From: Lumbricus rubellus
Taxonomy: Eukaryota > Annelida > Clitellata > Crassiclitellata > Lumbricidae
DNA length: 64,000 bases
Reading direction: 5' to 3'
Assembly: GCA_945859605.1 (NCBI GenBank)
Contig: OX243822.1
Location: forward strand, 18,197,058 to 18,261,057
Positions within the stretch are counted from its first letter, which is position 1. Each line of letters begins with the position of its first letter. The notes beneath the pieces are model-generated. The model had not been told where the DNA came from. It saw nothing but the letters and a program-made list of their open reading frames with translations, and did not search any database. Made by a program: the position numbers and the translations under genes. Positions 34,396 through 46,631 of the stretch are shown in pieces.

Positions 34396-36824
34396 ATTTG
34401 TGTAAACTAGTGCTATAAAACTCTATATATTTGTAGGTATAGAACTCAATGCTCGACAGTCAATAAGATACGTGTATTTTGAAAACATTAGCATAAGGGA
34501 ATTTAAATATTATATTTGAATTAAAGACGAAGATCAAAGCGAATAAAGCCGTTGTTGCAAAATATTACGCAATTTGAACTGAGTTTAGGACCTGTGGATT
34601 GCTTTTATCGTTGTTCTCAACGTTAGTGCTTGAACGTCGTGTTATTATCTAAGGTATGGACGTACCCGTACCACCTGTTTGCGGCTAATTCAAATATAAT
34701 ACTACTTCCTGTTATTAGAATACAGATATTGCAATGCATAACCTTATGGTTATTGTTACTGATGTCTCGGTAAATCGTAAACAGTATGGCCGCCAACGAA
34801 TGCAATAAAATTAGAGTGCCGCCTATGGACGAAATCGCAACATGCATCCCAACATGCAAAGCGTGAGGGTCGGTTAGGGCTCAGGTTAGGCGTCGTGAGG
34901 GTCGGTTAGGGTTAGTTTTAGGGTTAGTGCAGTCATTCTGATGAAATTGAAGCGTGCTTTAATTTTCGCGGAAATATTGGGCCGTATGTCGGGCCGCTCT
35001 GTTATGCACGCATCTACGGCGGCCATACTGTTTACGATTTACCGAGACGTCAGTCACAATAACCAACCTTATAATTATATGCGTGCGCTGCATCCAGCCG
35101 AAGGGTTGGCTTAAAAACCTGCATCCAGTCGGGCGTGTGAGCAAGAGACGAGACAGGTTGGTGGGTCACCGTGGGTGGGCCATCGTGGGTGGGTGGCTGG
35201 GTGTACGGCCCGACCTTCCGAAACCAGAATCCCGGAAACGAATATCGGGTGGATCCCAAAATCGATTTTACAAGTGCAATCCGAATTTTATGACCCTGAA
35301 CTATGCTATCAACAGCACTTAAAGCACCATTATGCCATGTATTTAATTTAACTCTGAATAGCTTGTCGGAAGTTTGGCCGCTTTCTATAAAACTGTTTTC
35401 AAGAACATCGGGCTTTTGTATATTTCCAGTGTATTCGGGTTTCGTGGAATTCGTGCTCACCCCGGTGGGTGGATGAATGGACAGATGAATGGATAACCAG
35501 GATGAGAGCATTATGATTTCTCAAAAGATTTGACTCGCTTGGAGTTTATTTGCTTTGTTTTAAAATTGTTTGCAGCCTAACAAGCAACCACACAAGTTAT
35601 AGTGATGTTATGTTGCACCATTTGTAAGTTTAAGCGTGAACTTGTATCTTTATATTTATTTGGCACCTTTTAAGAGTGATGCTGAATTTAAAATTCTGAG
35701 TTTTCTTCATTAGGCCTATTGTTGATTCACCAATAATACTGATGCCTGATTGGTGTTGGATTTGGTTATATTAAAGAATATACTTTCTTATATTGGATGC
35801 AGACACAGACAGCTGCATGGAGCATGGACGGTGAAGATCATTTAGTTGTACCCATCGCCGCCAGATGGCCGTGGTTATGTACTGATGATGATGTGTAATA
35901 TTATGTGAATCATTGACATTGTGATCTGTTCAGTACTTGAATCCCACAAATGCAGGTTCGACCTTGCATAAGAACCTGGTCAGGTTGCAAAAAAACTTGT
36001 GTACATTTTCTCACAAAACTTTCAGATTTACCTGCATTAGGCACTTAGCGTGCTAATTTAAATCTTATTTCTTTCGCCCTTTGAGTTGCACTATGTAAAT
36101 GTTTCATTACAATTACTAATAAATAGGGCTGTGGTTTTTAACGATGGATTAATCAATAAATCAACCAAAGAATTAGTCTATTTATTTTTGGTATGTTCCA
36201 CTAGGCTTGTTACTCATTTCAAGATTCAAGTGGGTTTGCAAGGATAGTGTGAAACTTTTGAGTAGAAAATTAAGCAATTATTTTTGCAGTGAAGGTAATT
36301 GTTGACATCCGGATGAGTAAAAGATGGTGCAAATTTGACTTCATTGAATTAAACAGTTTGATTCAATTTTTTTTATAGAAAGAAATTATAACTTTATAGA
36401 CTACATTTTCCGAAAGTTTAATTCCCTTTATGTAACAGATAAGAAATTAGTTAAATTTAAATGAATAATTCTACTACTAATGGTGGAACAGAACTTTATT
36501 TCCTGGTATCGATTAGCAAGAGCGGAAGTGTTATGATAAAGTATAAATTAATTGCAGTATGTAGGGCATAGTATCTTCACAGTATTTGTTTTGAACAGGA
36601 TGTTGTTGAGACTTTGACAGACATGAAAATCACCAGTGCTCTTGATAAGTTGTTACAAGGCAACATAAAGATCTGAATATATACACACAGGCATACAAGA
36701 GCAAGGCTCTTGATATGCATGCACGCATGATCATGCAAACAAAGTGTGACTCATTGTCCACATATTCAGTCTACTTACCTGTTGGTCTTCCCTACTCAAT
36801 TAAGCTTCACTGTTGCTCCATATA
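34396..36824. other. Intergenic DNA without recognised genes
   Basis: Includes an inverted repeat (34749-34800 against 35012-35064), a telomere-like TTAGGG-containing stretch near 34869-34930, and moderately GC-rich sequence at 34860-35520. A minus-strand frame of about 150 codons at 35050-35511 matches nothing I know and is not called. Confidence 0.5.
34749..35064. repeat. Inverted repeat, ~52-bp arms, possible small foldback element
   Basis: The left arm 34749-34800 (GATGTCTCGGTAAATCGT, AAACAGTATGGCCGCC) and right arm 35012-35064 (GGCGGCCATACTGTTT, ACGATTTACCGAGACGTC) are near-perfect reverse complements. About 210 bp separate them, including the TTAGGG-like stretch. No target duplication was identified. 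Confidence 0.75.
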
Positions 36825-37995
36825 CAGGGTGGGCCATAAAAAAAGACCCCCCCTAGGTTTTTTGCCAATATTTTGGCCAGAAGTAAGAATTTTGAAATGA
36901 AATTTTGCAGTCTTAAAGGCAATTCATATTTACACATGATGGCCAGATTCCTTCTAAATATTTCAAACAGAACAAAAGTTATATCACTTTTAGTGAGGCA
37001 CCCCCCGTTTTTTGACGATTCAAAAACGAAACGCCAAAAAATTAGGTTTTTTGCCAATAACTTGACCAGAAGTAAGAATTTCGAAATGAAATTTTACAGG
37101 CTTAAAGACAATTCATATTTACACATTCAGGCCGGATTTCATCAAAATATTTAAAACACAACACAAGTTATACCCCTTTTAGCGAGACCACTCACCGTTT
37201 TTGACAATTCAAAAACGAAACGCGACAAACCGTAGCAAAACACGATTTTATTAAGTCTCGTCTCAAATAACTCTTGTCAAATGAACTTGGTAGTGTTTGA
37301 CAACTTGTGTTCAATGTGCCCACCACCAGTGCCAGAACTTCTTTTGAGTATCTTTGCAAAGTTCTTGATGGACCTCTGATTAATCTGACAGATTTCTTAT
37401 TTACCAATTTGATTGTCATCTTGCTAAGTGACTTCTCAGTGACGTGCAGCTACGCTGGTACCCTGCTTCTGTTTTAAATAGTAATAATAATGATCATCTG
37501 GCATATGAAGGCTATTTTATAACAATTATCTGTAATGAGACTTAATAAAATCATGTTTTTGATACTTTTTGCTGCGTTACGTCTTTGAAAAGTCAAAAAA
37601 TGGGGGGTGGCCTCACTAAAAGTAAAATAACTTTTCTTCTGTTTGAAATATTTTGATGAAATCTGGCCATCATGTGTGGATATAAATTGTCTTTAAGCCT
37701 GTAAAATTTCATTTCGATATTTCTACTTCTGGCCAAGATATTGGCCAGAATAAATGAATTGATTTTTTGTTACTTTTTGTTGCGTCGGGTTTTTGAATCG
37801 TCAAAAAACGGTGGGTGGCTTCACTAAAAGTGGCGTAACTCTTGTTCTGTTTGAAATAGTTTAATGAAATTTGGCCATCTGGTGTAAATATGAATTGTCT
37901 ACAAGACTGAAAAAATTTCATATCAAAATTCTTACTTTTGGTCAAGATATTGGCAAAAATCTTAGGGGGGGGGTCTTTTTTTTTGGCCCACCCTG
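36825..37995. mobile_element. 1.17-kb inverted-repeat DNA transposon with tandem-repeat arms
   Basis: Terminal inverted repeats start CAGGGTGGGCCA and run ~33 bp into A-rich and C-rich runs. Each arm holds about two tandem copies of a ~188-bp unit (TTTTGCCAATA, GTAAGAATTTYGAAATGAAA, CACTTTTAGYGAGRC, GATTCAAAAACGAAACGC), inverted between arms (36858-37220 against 37590-37960). The ~370-bp centre (37220-37590) has no recognisable transposase. No clear target duplication; a TA target is possible. Confidence 0.82.
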
Positions 37996-38757
37996 TTTGC
38001 CATGCTTAATCACACTTCCTGTTCTTGGCTACTATAGTGTCCATGGTTGTCTTCTTTCTCCGCTACACCAGAATTTTCTATATGTTTGCACTTTGGCATG
38101 TGAATATTGAGCTTTGCATGATTTATAGTCTTCATCAATTGTGTGCCCATAAAGTCTTTGTGGAAGACATTTAGTATCTAAATTTTCTTGTTTTGTCTTT
38201 TTACGTCGTTTGATTTGATCCTGTGAATCTGCGATAATCAATTAGTCAATCAATCAATCAATCGAAATGTTTTATTGTGTAACCAAATTAAATTGCATTT
38301 TACAGGCTGGATCCAGTTACTTGAAGGAGCAAATGTCACAAATATCACAAGTTACACTGGATATATCTTGCAAGATCTTGTCGTTGGTGGGATAGTTTCC
38401 TAATGTGACGTATTAATGCCATTCTGGTATGAGAAGACAACTGGCATTCGTTCTCCAGCAGAAATCAACTGTACTTTGCAGAAAGGTAATATATATACAG
38501 TTACAGGGTACATCAATTTAGGCATGCTCCTCCCTTCTCCTCCCCTCCTCTTCCGCTTACTCTGCCTTTGACTGCTCTTTTAACTCCACCACTGGTTGTA
38601 CTCTGCCAGTGCCATTCCCAAGCCTGAATAAAGGAGGAGGGCATCACTAATGGTCTTTGTTACCACACAGTGACGTTAAACTGCAAATACTACTACTGCT
38701 CTTTTGAAGGAGAATGAAGAGCTGTGGAATATATAGAGGTCATAGAGATGGCACGTA

Positions 38758-38971
38758 CGTGCACTTGATATATCGCCGCTTCAAGAATCTACTCAGAGGC
38801 GCTCCCAAGTACACCACGGGCACTGAATATAGGAGTTTCGCGCTGAAGCGCATGAGCAATTGCAAGTGAAGGACTTGCTCAGAGTCCCTACGATTCAGCT
38901 TGAAGTGGATTTGAAATCGCAACCTTCCAGCTACAAGGCACCAGGCATGCTCGTACTCCACCGTGCCCCAC
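38758..38971 (-). mobile_element. tRNA-derived SINE, diverged full-length copy
   Basis: On the minus strand: GGGGCACGGTGGAGTACGAGC (decayed A box), GGTTGCGATTTCAAATCC (decayed B box), then TGAGCAAGTCCTTCACTTGC, GGGAGCGCCTCTGAGTAG and TCAAGTGCAC. Confidence 0.75.
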
Positions 38972-41279
38972 CTTTTGCTTCAGATCGTTGCAGCACTATA
39001 CAAATCCTCATTTTGTTGTTGTTGGTGTTGTTGATGTTTTATTACATAATTAATGTATATTTTGTTGTTATTATCAATTGGTTAGTTTTTAGTTGCCCTG
39101 TCTAAGAACACTGCACATGTCGTGACACAGATGATTAATGTTGCCCTCCTCCTTTCTTACCTTTGGGACTGGCACTACCAGAGTATACGAGCAGTGGTGA
39201 AGTTTTTTAGTATTTGAGAAATATTCACATGAGGGAACTGAGACTTGATCTGTCACTTCTTCAGTGCAGAAAGATACCTACTGGGTCGTGTGGCAGCTAA
39301 TCAATTCAGCTGCACCAGTGTAATGTCCGGTGTAGGTTTGTGGTTGGGAATCCATGTGACAACACTCTAACTGGCGGAGGGGGGATTGAAGTTACCCTGA
39401 CACCTTGGGCATGTCCGAATTATGCTGACACCCGGAGCGAATTCGATTGGAGTTGACCCAGCAGACAGGTATGGAAATCTTCCACTGACCAGCCACATTA
39501 GGCAACTGGGGGGGGGCTCGTCTGGGTGGGGGACGGGGGCAGGTCTGACTGTCAAGGCAGGTGAGCTGTCTGGCCGAGGCGCGGACGGCAAACCGTCCGG
39601 ATGGTAGAAGAACAAGAAGAAGGAAGTACCTTGGGGTGGGAGCTGTCATCACAACACTAGCCTCAGTCGGGAGGTACCTCTTGAACTTAGCCATGCAGGG
39701 ACAGTGACACCTATGACATATATATTTATTATGTGTGTGTACATATATATTATGTGTGTGTATATGTATATAATATATATATATATTATATATTTACATG
39801 TGTGTGCGTGCGTAAAGAGGCTAATGTATTGGAGCTCATGGCCAAGCATGCATGCATGCATGTGTGTTTGGAGAGGGAGGAATATAAGGGAAACGGGGTT
39901 GCGCCGAGCGGGGCCGTTAGTTGAAGATCCAAGGAGAGGTGGCAGCATGGCCAAGATTTATGGGGCTTTGTTTAAGGCTGTCACTACCGGGCAAGTGGAA
40001 AGATTTTGACTACAAGGTATCTAACGCGGTCACTGGTCAGCAGCAGCTACAAGTGGCAGACATTTTGGCCTAAGGACCCGTATCATGGCTGCACTATAGT
40101 ATTCGTTGGCCTACGATGCATTGACTCTGTGCACCGTTGTTGTCGACGCAAGCGCCGAAGTCAAGTGCCGTTCGGGTCTGTTCGTTTGCCGTCGTATTTG
40201 TCAGCCGAGTAGCAGTCGTGTGTGCATGCGAATAATCATTGGCCTACATGTAACTGCGTAATCGACGATGCATATTATTGCAATGCGATCGGTGATTTTC
40301 GTGTTGAAAGTGAAAGGTTAGCTAGGGTTGTTACTGATCTAACTGACGGTGGTGGAACGGGTCATCGGGAATACGGCTGGAAGGATATATTAGGAAGCAG
40401 AACACCTTATTGGATATATGCGTTGGTGACTTGTTAGTTCTAGTTTATGTGTACATGTACATTGTACAATCATTGTACATGGCTCAAATGCAGTTACAAC
40501 TTTTGGATGTACTCGTGTTGCCTGTCTGGCTTCCTGAAGTAAGTAAATATTGCTTTGTCAAATTGGGGCTATCTGTGACACAAAATGACATTATGATATT
40601 ATGGAAAATTGTATAATCTGCAGTTGTGTATGAACTTGTTTAACAGCCCACTTTAAGAAAATGATAAATGGATTGCAATGATGATGTGGAACCGATCTGA
40701 CAAAGTACTATTAATTTAGTAATAAAGCTTTCCATTTTACCTTGAAATCTCTGCGATCTTGTTAGACTGCCAACTCATTTCTTTTTTTGTAATAATTTTC
40801 TTTTCTCATCTTGCTTAAATTGCATTTTTCAGCATTCCAACTAATTAAGATAAAGTATGGATTTTTTGTGAAATAGTAAACGGTTTCTTACATTCAGAGA
40901 ATTGATAAGTTTAGGAGTTCTAAACATGTTGTTGATGTAAACCAGAAGGAAGGGAACTGTAATTGGATTCTTGTATTCAGTGCTCCTTTGTTGAATCTCC
41001 CTTAAGTGGGTCACGTGGGCGAAGGTGTAGTCAAACATGAGTTCTGAGTTAGGAAGGGGCAATCGCCCTGAACCATAGATCAGTCTGTGCCCCCACTTTA
41101 AGTGTTTTCCCACAGGGCCACTTCATCCATCCAAACGGCAGTATATGGGTCCATAAAGTGATTCTTAATTCACGCCCGAGGCCATGAGTCTGGACTTCAT
41201 GAAATTGTCTGTGTTTGATTATGTCATTGGTACATGATTTGCAGTCTTGTAATGTTGTTCCCAAGGAATGGTTCTGATT

Positions 41280-41580
41280 GTTGACACTGACTATTCGGTG
41301 GCCTTGCTTTATTTGGTTGTGAGCCCTTCCATCTGGAATGGCCTCCCAATTGAGTCCTTGTTTTTTCAGAGTGCTCCTGAGTAATAACCTTAAAGGATGC
41401 CATAGAAAATATCCTATTACGAATGAATGAGCTTGGCTCTGTACTTGTGGTGCAACAGGCAGAGTTTTGAAAGTCACTTGAGTTTTCTGTCTGTAGTCGT
41501 GGCTGGTCTAGAAGCACTCCTAAGTACCATGTAGTTTGTTGAAGGAGTTGTGCTATATAAATGTTTATTGATGAATGACT
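41280..41580 (+). repeat. Two overlapping LINE 3' ends (L2/CR1-like family)
   Basis: The first tail is ATCTGGAATGGCCTCCCAA, GAGTGCTCCTGAGTAA, CGAATGAATGA (to ~41430). A second follows: GTCGTGGCTGG, GAAGCACTCCTAAGTA, TGTGCTATATAAATG, TGATGAATGA (to ~41580). Confidence 0.6.
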
Positions 41581-42227
41581 ATGTCCAGACACTTTATGTA
41601 GTGCATTTAAGTGCCACACAAAGTGCTGCACTTGTGGCTATCTTGCTGATCTGATTCAAGAGATGAGTTTTAAGTCAGTCTACAAATTTATGTGTCAAGG
41701 GCAGATCTATGCAAATCTAATGGCTGACTTTTCCAGGTGACTGGTCCCCTACTTGAGATGGGTCTGGGTTGTTCATGTGCAGAAACACTTCGCCTGTAAT
41801 GTCCCGGAGCCATACAGTGCACAACGATTTGCCAACCCAGTTGACTGGAGTCTGGAACTCTATAGAGTGACTCCCACCTGATGTATGCTATACTAAGGCA
41901 GTGCCAACAATAGAGGCACTGCATCAGTATGATTGCCTTGAAGGCAATGCATTCTGCAGCTATTTTAACTATTATAAAATTAGCATATGTACCGTATGGC
42001 ACATACTCTATATGCCCTTGTTTAATGAACATTTTGGCTTAAATTGTCTTCCACTCAAACAGCAGAGTCGAGGAAGTGCTGGACCTGGTGCACAATGAAC
42101 TTTTAACATGCCAGCAGCAATAGCTTTGCTGTAATATAATCAATTAATCATGGCAAATGAGGGTCACTTCAGCAGCTAATGACAAATTGTGCCAAATGAC
42201 ATGCATGTAATACTAATACTTTGTTTG

Positions 42228-42325
42228 TTTGTATGTGCACTTGTTATAACGCCCCTTCAAGCTCTTTACTCAGAGGTGCTCCCGACTACAGAGTGGACAC
42301 TGAATCGGAGTTTCACACCTAAGCC
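42228..42325 (-). mobile_element. tRNA-derived SINE, 3' part only
   Basis: Minus strand: GTGTGAAACTCCGATTCAG, GGGAGCACCTCTGAGTAA, CTTGAAGGGGCGTTATAACA, AGTGCACATACAAACAAA. Confidence 0.75.
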
Positions 42326-43021
42326 GGCTGCAGGCGATGAACATAATAATGATAGTAATATTAGTAAGTTGATGATGATAACGACGACAGTTTATATTGT
42401 GTCTTATATTGTGTCGTTACACAGCCATGCCATTACAAGGGCATCTAAAAACTGAGTTCAACACTACGGCATAGCAACAACGTGAATTTGGCAAAACAGA
42501 TAGAGGCGGAATCGGCATAGGCAAATCACATGTTACACTCCTATTAGGTTTTCATCCAGAAGCACTTCTCGCTTTCGAACAACGAATGGCTGATTCCAAT
42601 TAAGGAATCAGAAATAAACGATTTTCTGTCTGATTAATGTGGTTTATGTGTATGCACTGTGTGTGCAGCCAAATGTACTGTGTCTTTGTTGAACTCGTCT
42701 AATGCCAATTTGTTAGATTGAAAGAAGGTGATGGATATTGGCTTGTTCCTCCACTTATGTCAATTAAATCGGGACACTGGAACTTTGCCAACTATTTTAG
42801 TTGTATTTGTTGTACATGTATGCACTGTGAACCAAGCTGAAAATACATGTGTATATGTGCATCTATCTATTAGACAAGGCTTGGAATTCTAAAAGAGCTC
42901 TAGAAATCACTGTTAGAAGCAAATCATGTAACAATTTGCTAACTAGTGTTTCTAGACTAATTCGACCCCCCTGAAAACGAAAATCGCGGTTAGCAAGCTG
43001 GATTTTTAGCCGTTCCATGGG

Positions 43022-43580
43022 AAAACAAGATGGCGGACAAAATGGCTGCCAATTGCTTCATATAAATAAAAGTAAAGTATTTTATGTGATAGGAACACGG
43101 TTTTAGATTCTAAATTAAGACTATAGGGTCCAAGGAATGCAATGGAATCAAAAACATATATGTAGCACTGCAAGAAAATCAAAATGGCGGACAAAATGGC
43201 AGCCAGAATCTTAAATGGCTATAAATGAAGTTCTGTATGCAATAGAAACATGATTTCAGAGTCTAAATCAACATTTTCGAGGTCAAGGAATGCGATGGAA
43301 CAATGGTCAGATATGTAGCTCTACACAAAAACCAATATGGCGGACAAAATGGCGGCCAGAAACTTAAAATGTCTATAGGTTAAGTCATGTATGCAATGGA
43401 ATCATGATTTCAGCATCTAAGTCAACATTTTCGAGGTCAAAGAATGCGATGAAACCAATGTCACATATGTAGCACTGCAAGAAAACCAAGATGGCGGACA
43501 AAATGGCGGCCAGAATCTTAAAACGGCTGCAAGTGAAGTCATTTATGCAATCGGAATTTGATTTCAGTTTTTTACCAGGT
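43022..43580. repeat. Tandem ~154-bp repeat, left arm of foldback element
   Basis: About 3.6 units, each opening with ACCAAGATGGCGGACAAAAT-like sequence and containing AACATTTTCGAGGTCAA and GTAGCACTGCAAG. The first unit is the most diverged. Confidence 0.85.
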
Positions 43581-45179
43581 CTTTGCGAGATGGCATCTGG
43601 GGCCAGTGCTGTGGAATTTATCTACAATGTTCCCTTATTTGGCCTAAAATGATCATTCAAATTATCACAATTCCCTCAGCAAGTCTTAAACCAAAAAGCA
43701 TTCTTCAAAAGAAGACCGACGAAGTTTTCATGCAGCACAATTATACCAGCGAATAAAGCATACTATCCCATCATCTGCATGGCATCTGGATCTAGCATCA
43801 ATATCGTGCCATGAGCTTCCCTCAAAACCACTGGCATGGGATGCTTTCTGAAAAGTAAATTGTCCGGTCAGCAACTTTTTAACAGAGGCAGGCATGGCAT
43901 TTATTTTTAATATTTTATGTAGGGTCTCTTCAAGCGAGGTTGCTCGGTATCAACCCCGACATAGCCACGACTAAATGCATGGGACAGTTTTTAGATTCGT
44001 AAGAAACAGAGTGAAGTGACCCATGGATGGATAACAAGTGCTGTGAAAAGGGGTGGACATTTCAGGTTGTGGAACCAGCCACAGAGAATGAATGTCGCTG
44101 TCGAATAACAGAAGCTCAGCTTGGTCCGCCAACCGAAGAGTCGATCGACGCCGGACACCCGTGTTGGAAAACAGAGTTCCTGCAGTTAAAATGGACTAGT
44201 CCCTCAAAGCATTGCCTAACCAACACAAAGACTCTGTAGGCAATCCGCTGCGGGGAAGGATCCAATGCAAGACATCTGCATATAATATGAGATATTGACC
44301 AAATTTTGCGATATGCCCAATAAATTGTGTCGCAATTCATAAAACCAATTCCAGATAAATTATTGATGGGCAAGCAATGGTACACGTAATGCTTCAAGCA
44401 ATAGGAACCCTTCAGATGTGAAGACATACGGTGACCTGGCAGATACAATGGTTGCCCATGTAAAGGTACTTTCGATTGGCTACAAGAGGGTCAATAATTT
44501 TTGTCTTGGATAGGTACTGGACCTGGACATTGCTTAGAAAAAGGGGAGCCATACAGAAATGGTGACTATAACCACAGCTTTGTCACTGTATTGAGTTTTG
44601 AAATAGCGGTAATCCGTTGTCGGAAAATTGGCTGAATGTTCTTGGTATGTCTGAAAGCAATGGTGATCTAGCTTCATTCCTGTCCATTCAGCTCTCAACA
44701 GCCACATTTGGATATTTGGAGATACAGATGCAGCTGTTGCTGGTGGTTCCTTGAAGGAAGAAAAGGTGTTGCCTACTACCGGGTCAGATGTGCATGACTT
44801 ATATCTAACCATGTTTGGGTGATGTTAATAAGCATAGCATCGAGCCCTGTTGCTATCGAAGTGTGATTTGCCGTGTACACTTACGTACAATTGCAGGAAC
44901 AGCAACAATGCCTTAATTAATTCTTCTCTACATACATAGCAGTCAAGTCATGAAACATTGCAACAGTTGATAGGACAAGTTATGAAACATTGAAGCATGA
45001 ATATTGCGCCAGCAGTAGTTAAACTGCAGTGCAATCATAAGCTACTAAAGTATTTCCACTAAACAATTTCACTGCGTTAAGCTCAATGGTATGTATATAG
45101 AAGATAGAATGTGACTTTCTTGGAATTATTTGACCAAGAAAACAATAACTAGTCCAATCTGAAGTCATGTCTCTATCAC

Positions 45180-45930
45180 ATACATTCAGTACGGTGGATC
45201 ATTTACAGCCAGTTAAAGCTGTTGTCCACCATTTTGTGTTTTTTTCTGGCAGTGTCACATAACATATAATGTGCCTTTAACTAAATCACATTCCTTGACT
45301 CGGAAAATTTTCATCTACATTCTGGAATCATATTTCCATAAGGTATACAGAACTTCACTAATAACCAATTCAAGGGTATGACCGCAGTGCGTTTGCAGGC
45401 GGTTCATTAAAGTATATACTTACTTACTTATTTTGTCCACCACTCTGATTTCCTTGCAGTGCTACATATGTGACATTGATTCTATCGCATTCTTTGACCT
45501 TGAAACTGTTGACTTAGACCCTGAAATCATGATTCCATTGCATACATGACTTAACCTATAGCCATTTTAAGTTTCTGGCCGCCATTTTGTCCGCCATATT
45601 GGTTTTTTGTGTAGAGCTGCATAACTGACCATGGTTGTATCGCATTCCTTGACCTCGAAAATGTTGATTTAGACTCTGAAATCATGTTTATATTGCATAC
45701 AGAACTTCATTTATAGCCATTTAAGATTCTGGCCGCCATTTTGTCCGCCATTTTGATTTTCTTGCAGTGCTACATATATGTTTTTGATTCCATTGCATTC
45801 CTTGGACCCTATAGTCTTAATTTAGAATCTAAAACCGTGTTCCTATCACATAAAATACTTTACTTTTATTTATATGAAGCAATTGGCAGCCATTTTGTCC
45901 GCCATCTTGTTTTCCCATGGAACGGCTAAA
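45180..45930. repeat. Tandem ~154-bp repeat, right arm of foldback element
   Basis: Inverted copies of the left-arm unit (GCCATTTTGTCCGCCAT, TTGACCTYGAAA, CTTGCAGTGCTACATAT). The innermost unit (45180-45360) is strongly diverged. Confidence 0.8.
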
Positions 45931-46053
45931 AATCCAGCTTGCTAACCGCGATTTTCGTTTTCAGGGGGGTCGAATTAGTCTAGAAACACCGGTTAGCAAA
46001 TTGTTACATGATTTGCTTCTAACAGTGTAATTTTCAGATTCCAAGCCTGGTCT

Positions 46054-46631
46054 ATATGGGTCTGAGGAATATACGGGTATATAGCACCTCTTCAACATAA
46101 CTATTCAGAGTCACTCCTGAGTCCCAACCATGCTCGTCTTGAGCAGTTTAAATAAAAATGAGCTAGAAAAGTTCCGTGGAAGGGAATGCAGGCCAAAGGG
46201 GAGGGAGGCTGTTCCAAACAGAGGAACCCACGAACGATAATACCCCATTTTACCTACTAATTATGTATCTGAAAAGTAGTTTGTACTAGGGCTTTTTAGA
46301 AGCATGTATACATACAACAGCAGATCTATGCATGTTATTTGTGTGTGAGAAGAATGGTTTGTCTCTGCTGTTTGACTATACTACTGCTTTGGCGGAATTG
46401 AGATGGGTTACCGTAGTCTGTTTGGCTCTAAATATTCTTTTGAAGGTAATCCTGTTTGCTGTTGCTGTGTTAATATTTAGTTACTCTTCGAACAAAAGTC
46501 CACATTCCTATACAATTCCAGTTATTCTTGAGGAAGATGGTCCAGGCTATTGTTTTGTTAAATCTGCAGCGCTGTTTTAAAATATCTATAGAGTGTATGA
46601 TATGATTTCTTTTTGTGCTGCAGGACAAGTA
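46054..46631. other. 5' flank of the ANKRD6 coding region
   Basis: Contains a minus-strand LINE tail at 46075-46260. The CTGCAG acceptor at 46618-46623 shows that the ATG exon is preceded by an untranslated exon upstream, not identified here. Confidence 0.55.
46075..46260 (-). repeat. L2/CR1-like LINE C-terminal remnant and tail
   Basis: Minus strand: GGAACAGCCTCCCTCCCC (remnant of the WNSLP block), ATGGTTGGGACTCAGGAGTG, ACTCTGAATAG, GAAGAGGTGCTATATACC. Confidence 0.6.

Larger units (their letters stand above)
37996..42874. other. Intergenic DNA with SINE and LINE fragments
   Basis: Contains SINE copies (38758-38971, 42228-42325), a compound LINE tail (41280-41580), a TA/TG-rich tract (39715-39800), and short RTE-like GTGCCAGTCCCAAGCC-type blocks near 38600 (+) and 39130-39180 (-), also seen near 3550 and 17400. 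The GC-rich segment 39360-39690 and the stretch 39980-40215 could hold untranslated exons, but nothing supports a protein. Confidence 0.5.
42875..46053. mobile_element. 3.2-kb foldback-like element with long tandem-repeat inverted arms
   Basis: Left arm 42875-~43580 and right arm ~45180-46053 are inverted copies; one 189-bp stretch (43006-43194 against 45741-45929) translates identically over 62 codons, so the arms are nearly identical there. Outer ends match as CMAGGCTTGGAAT. Each arm carries a tandem unit of ~150-157 bp centred on GGCGGACAAAATGGC (left units begin near 43022, 43171, 43328, 43482). Flanks TCTATTAGA and TCTATATGG could be a decayed 9-bp target duplication, which with long arms would suit a Mutator-like or foldback element. 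The 1.6-kb centre shows no transposase and contains a short LINE tail near 43905-44000. Confidence 0.85.

Noticed and set aside
35050..35511. 153-codon minus-strand open frame
   Set aside because: No known motif, composition looks random, and it overlaps the inverted-repeat region; nothing supports expression.
37192..37419. Possible transposase fragment in the centre of the 36.8-38.0 kb element
   Set aside because: A weak resemblance to helix-turn-helix transposase sequence in one frame could not be supported by any catalytic motif.
40006..40616. Short plus-strand frames at 40.0-40.6 kb as possible ANKRD6 5' exons
   Set aside because: No conserved peptide or convincing splice pairing; an untranslated exon remains possible but cannot be placed.
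43006..45929. Two identical 62-codon frames on opposite strands, tempting as a duplicated small gene
   Set aside because: They are the two inverted arms of the foldback element; the identity reflects the repeat, not coding constraint.
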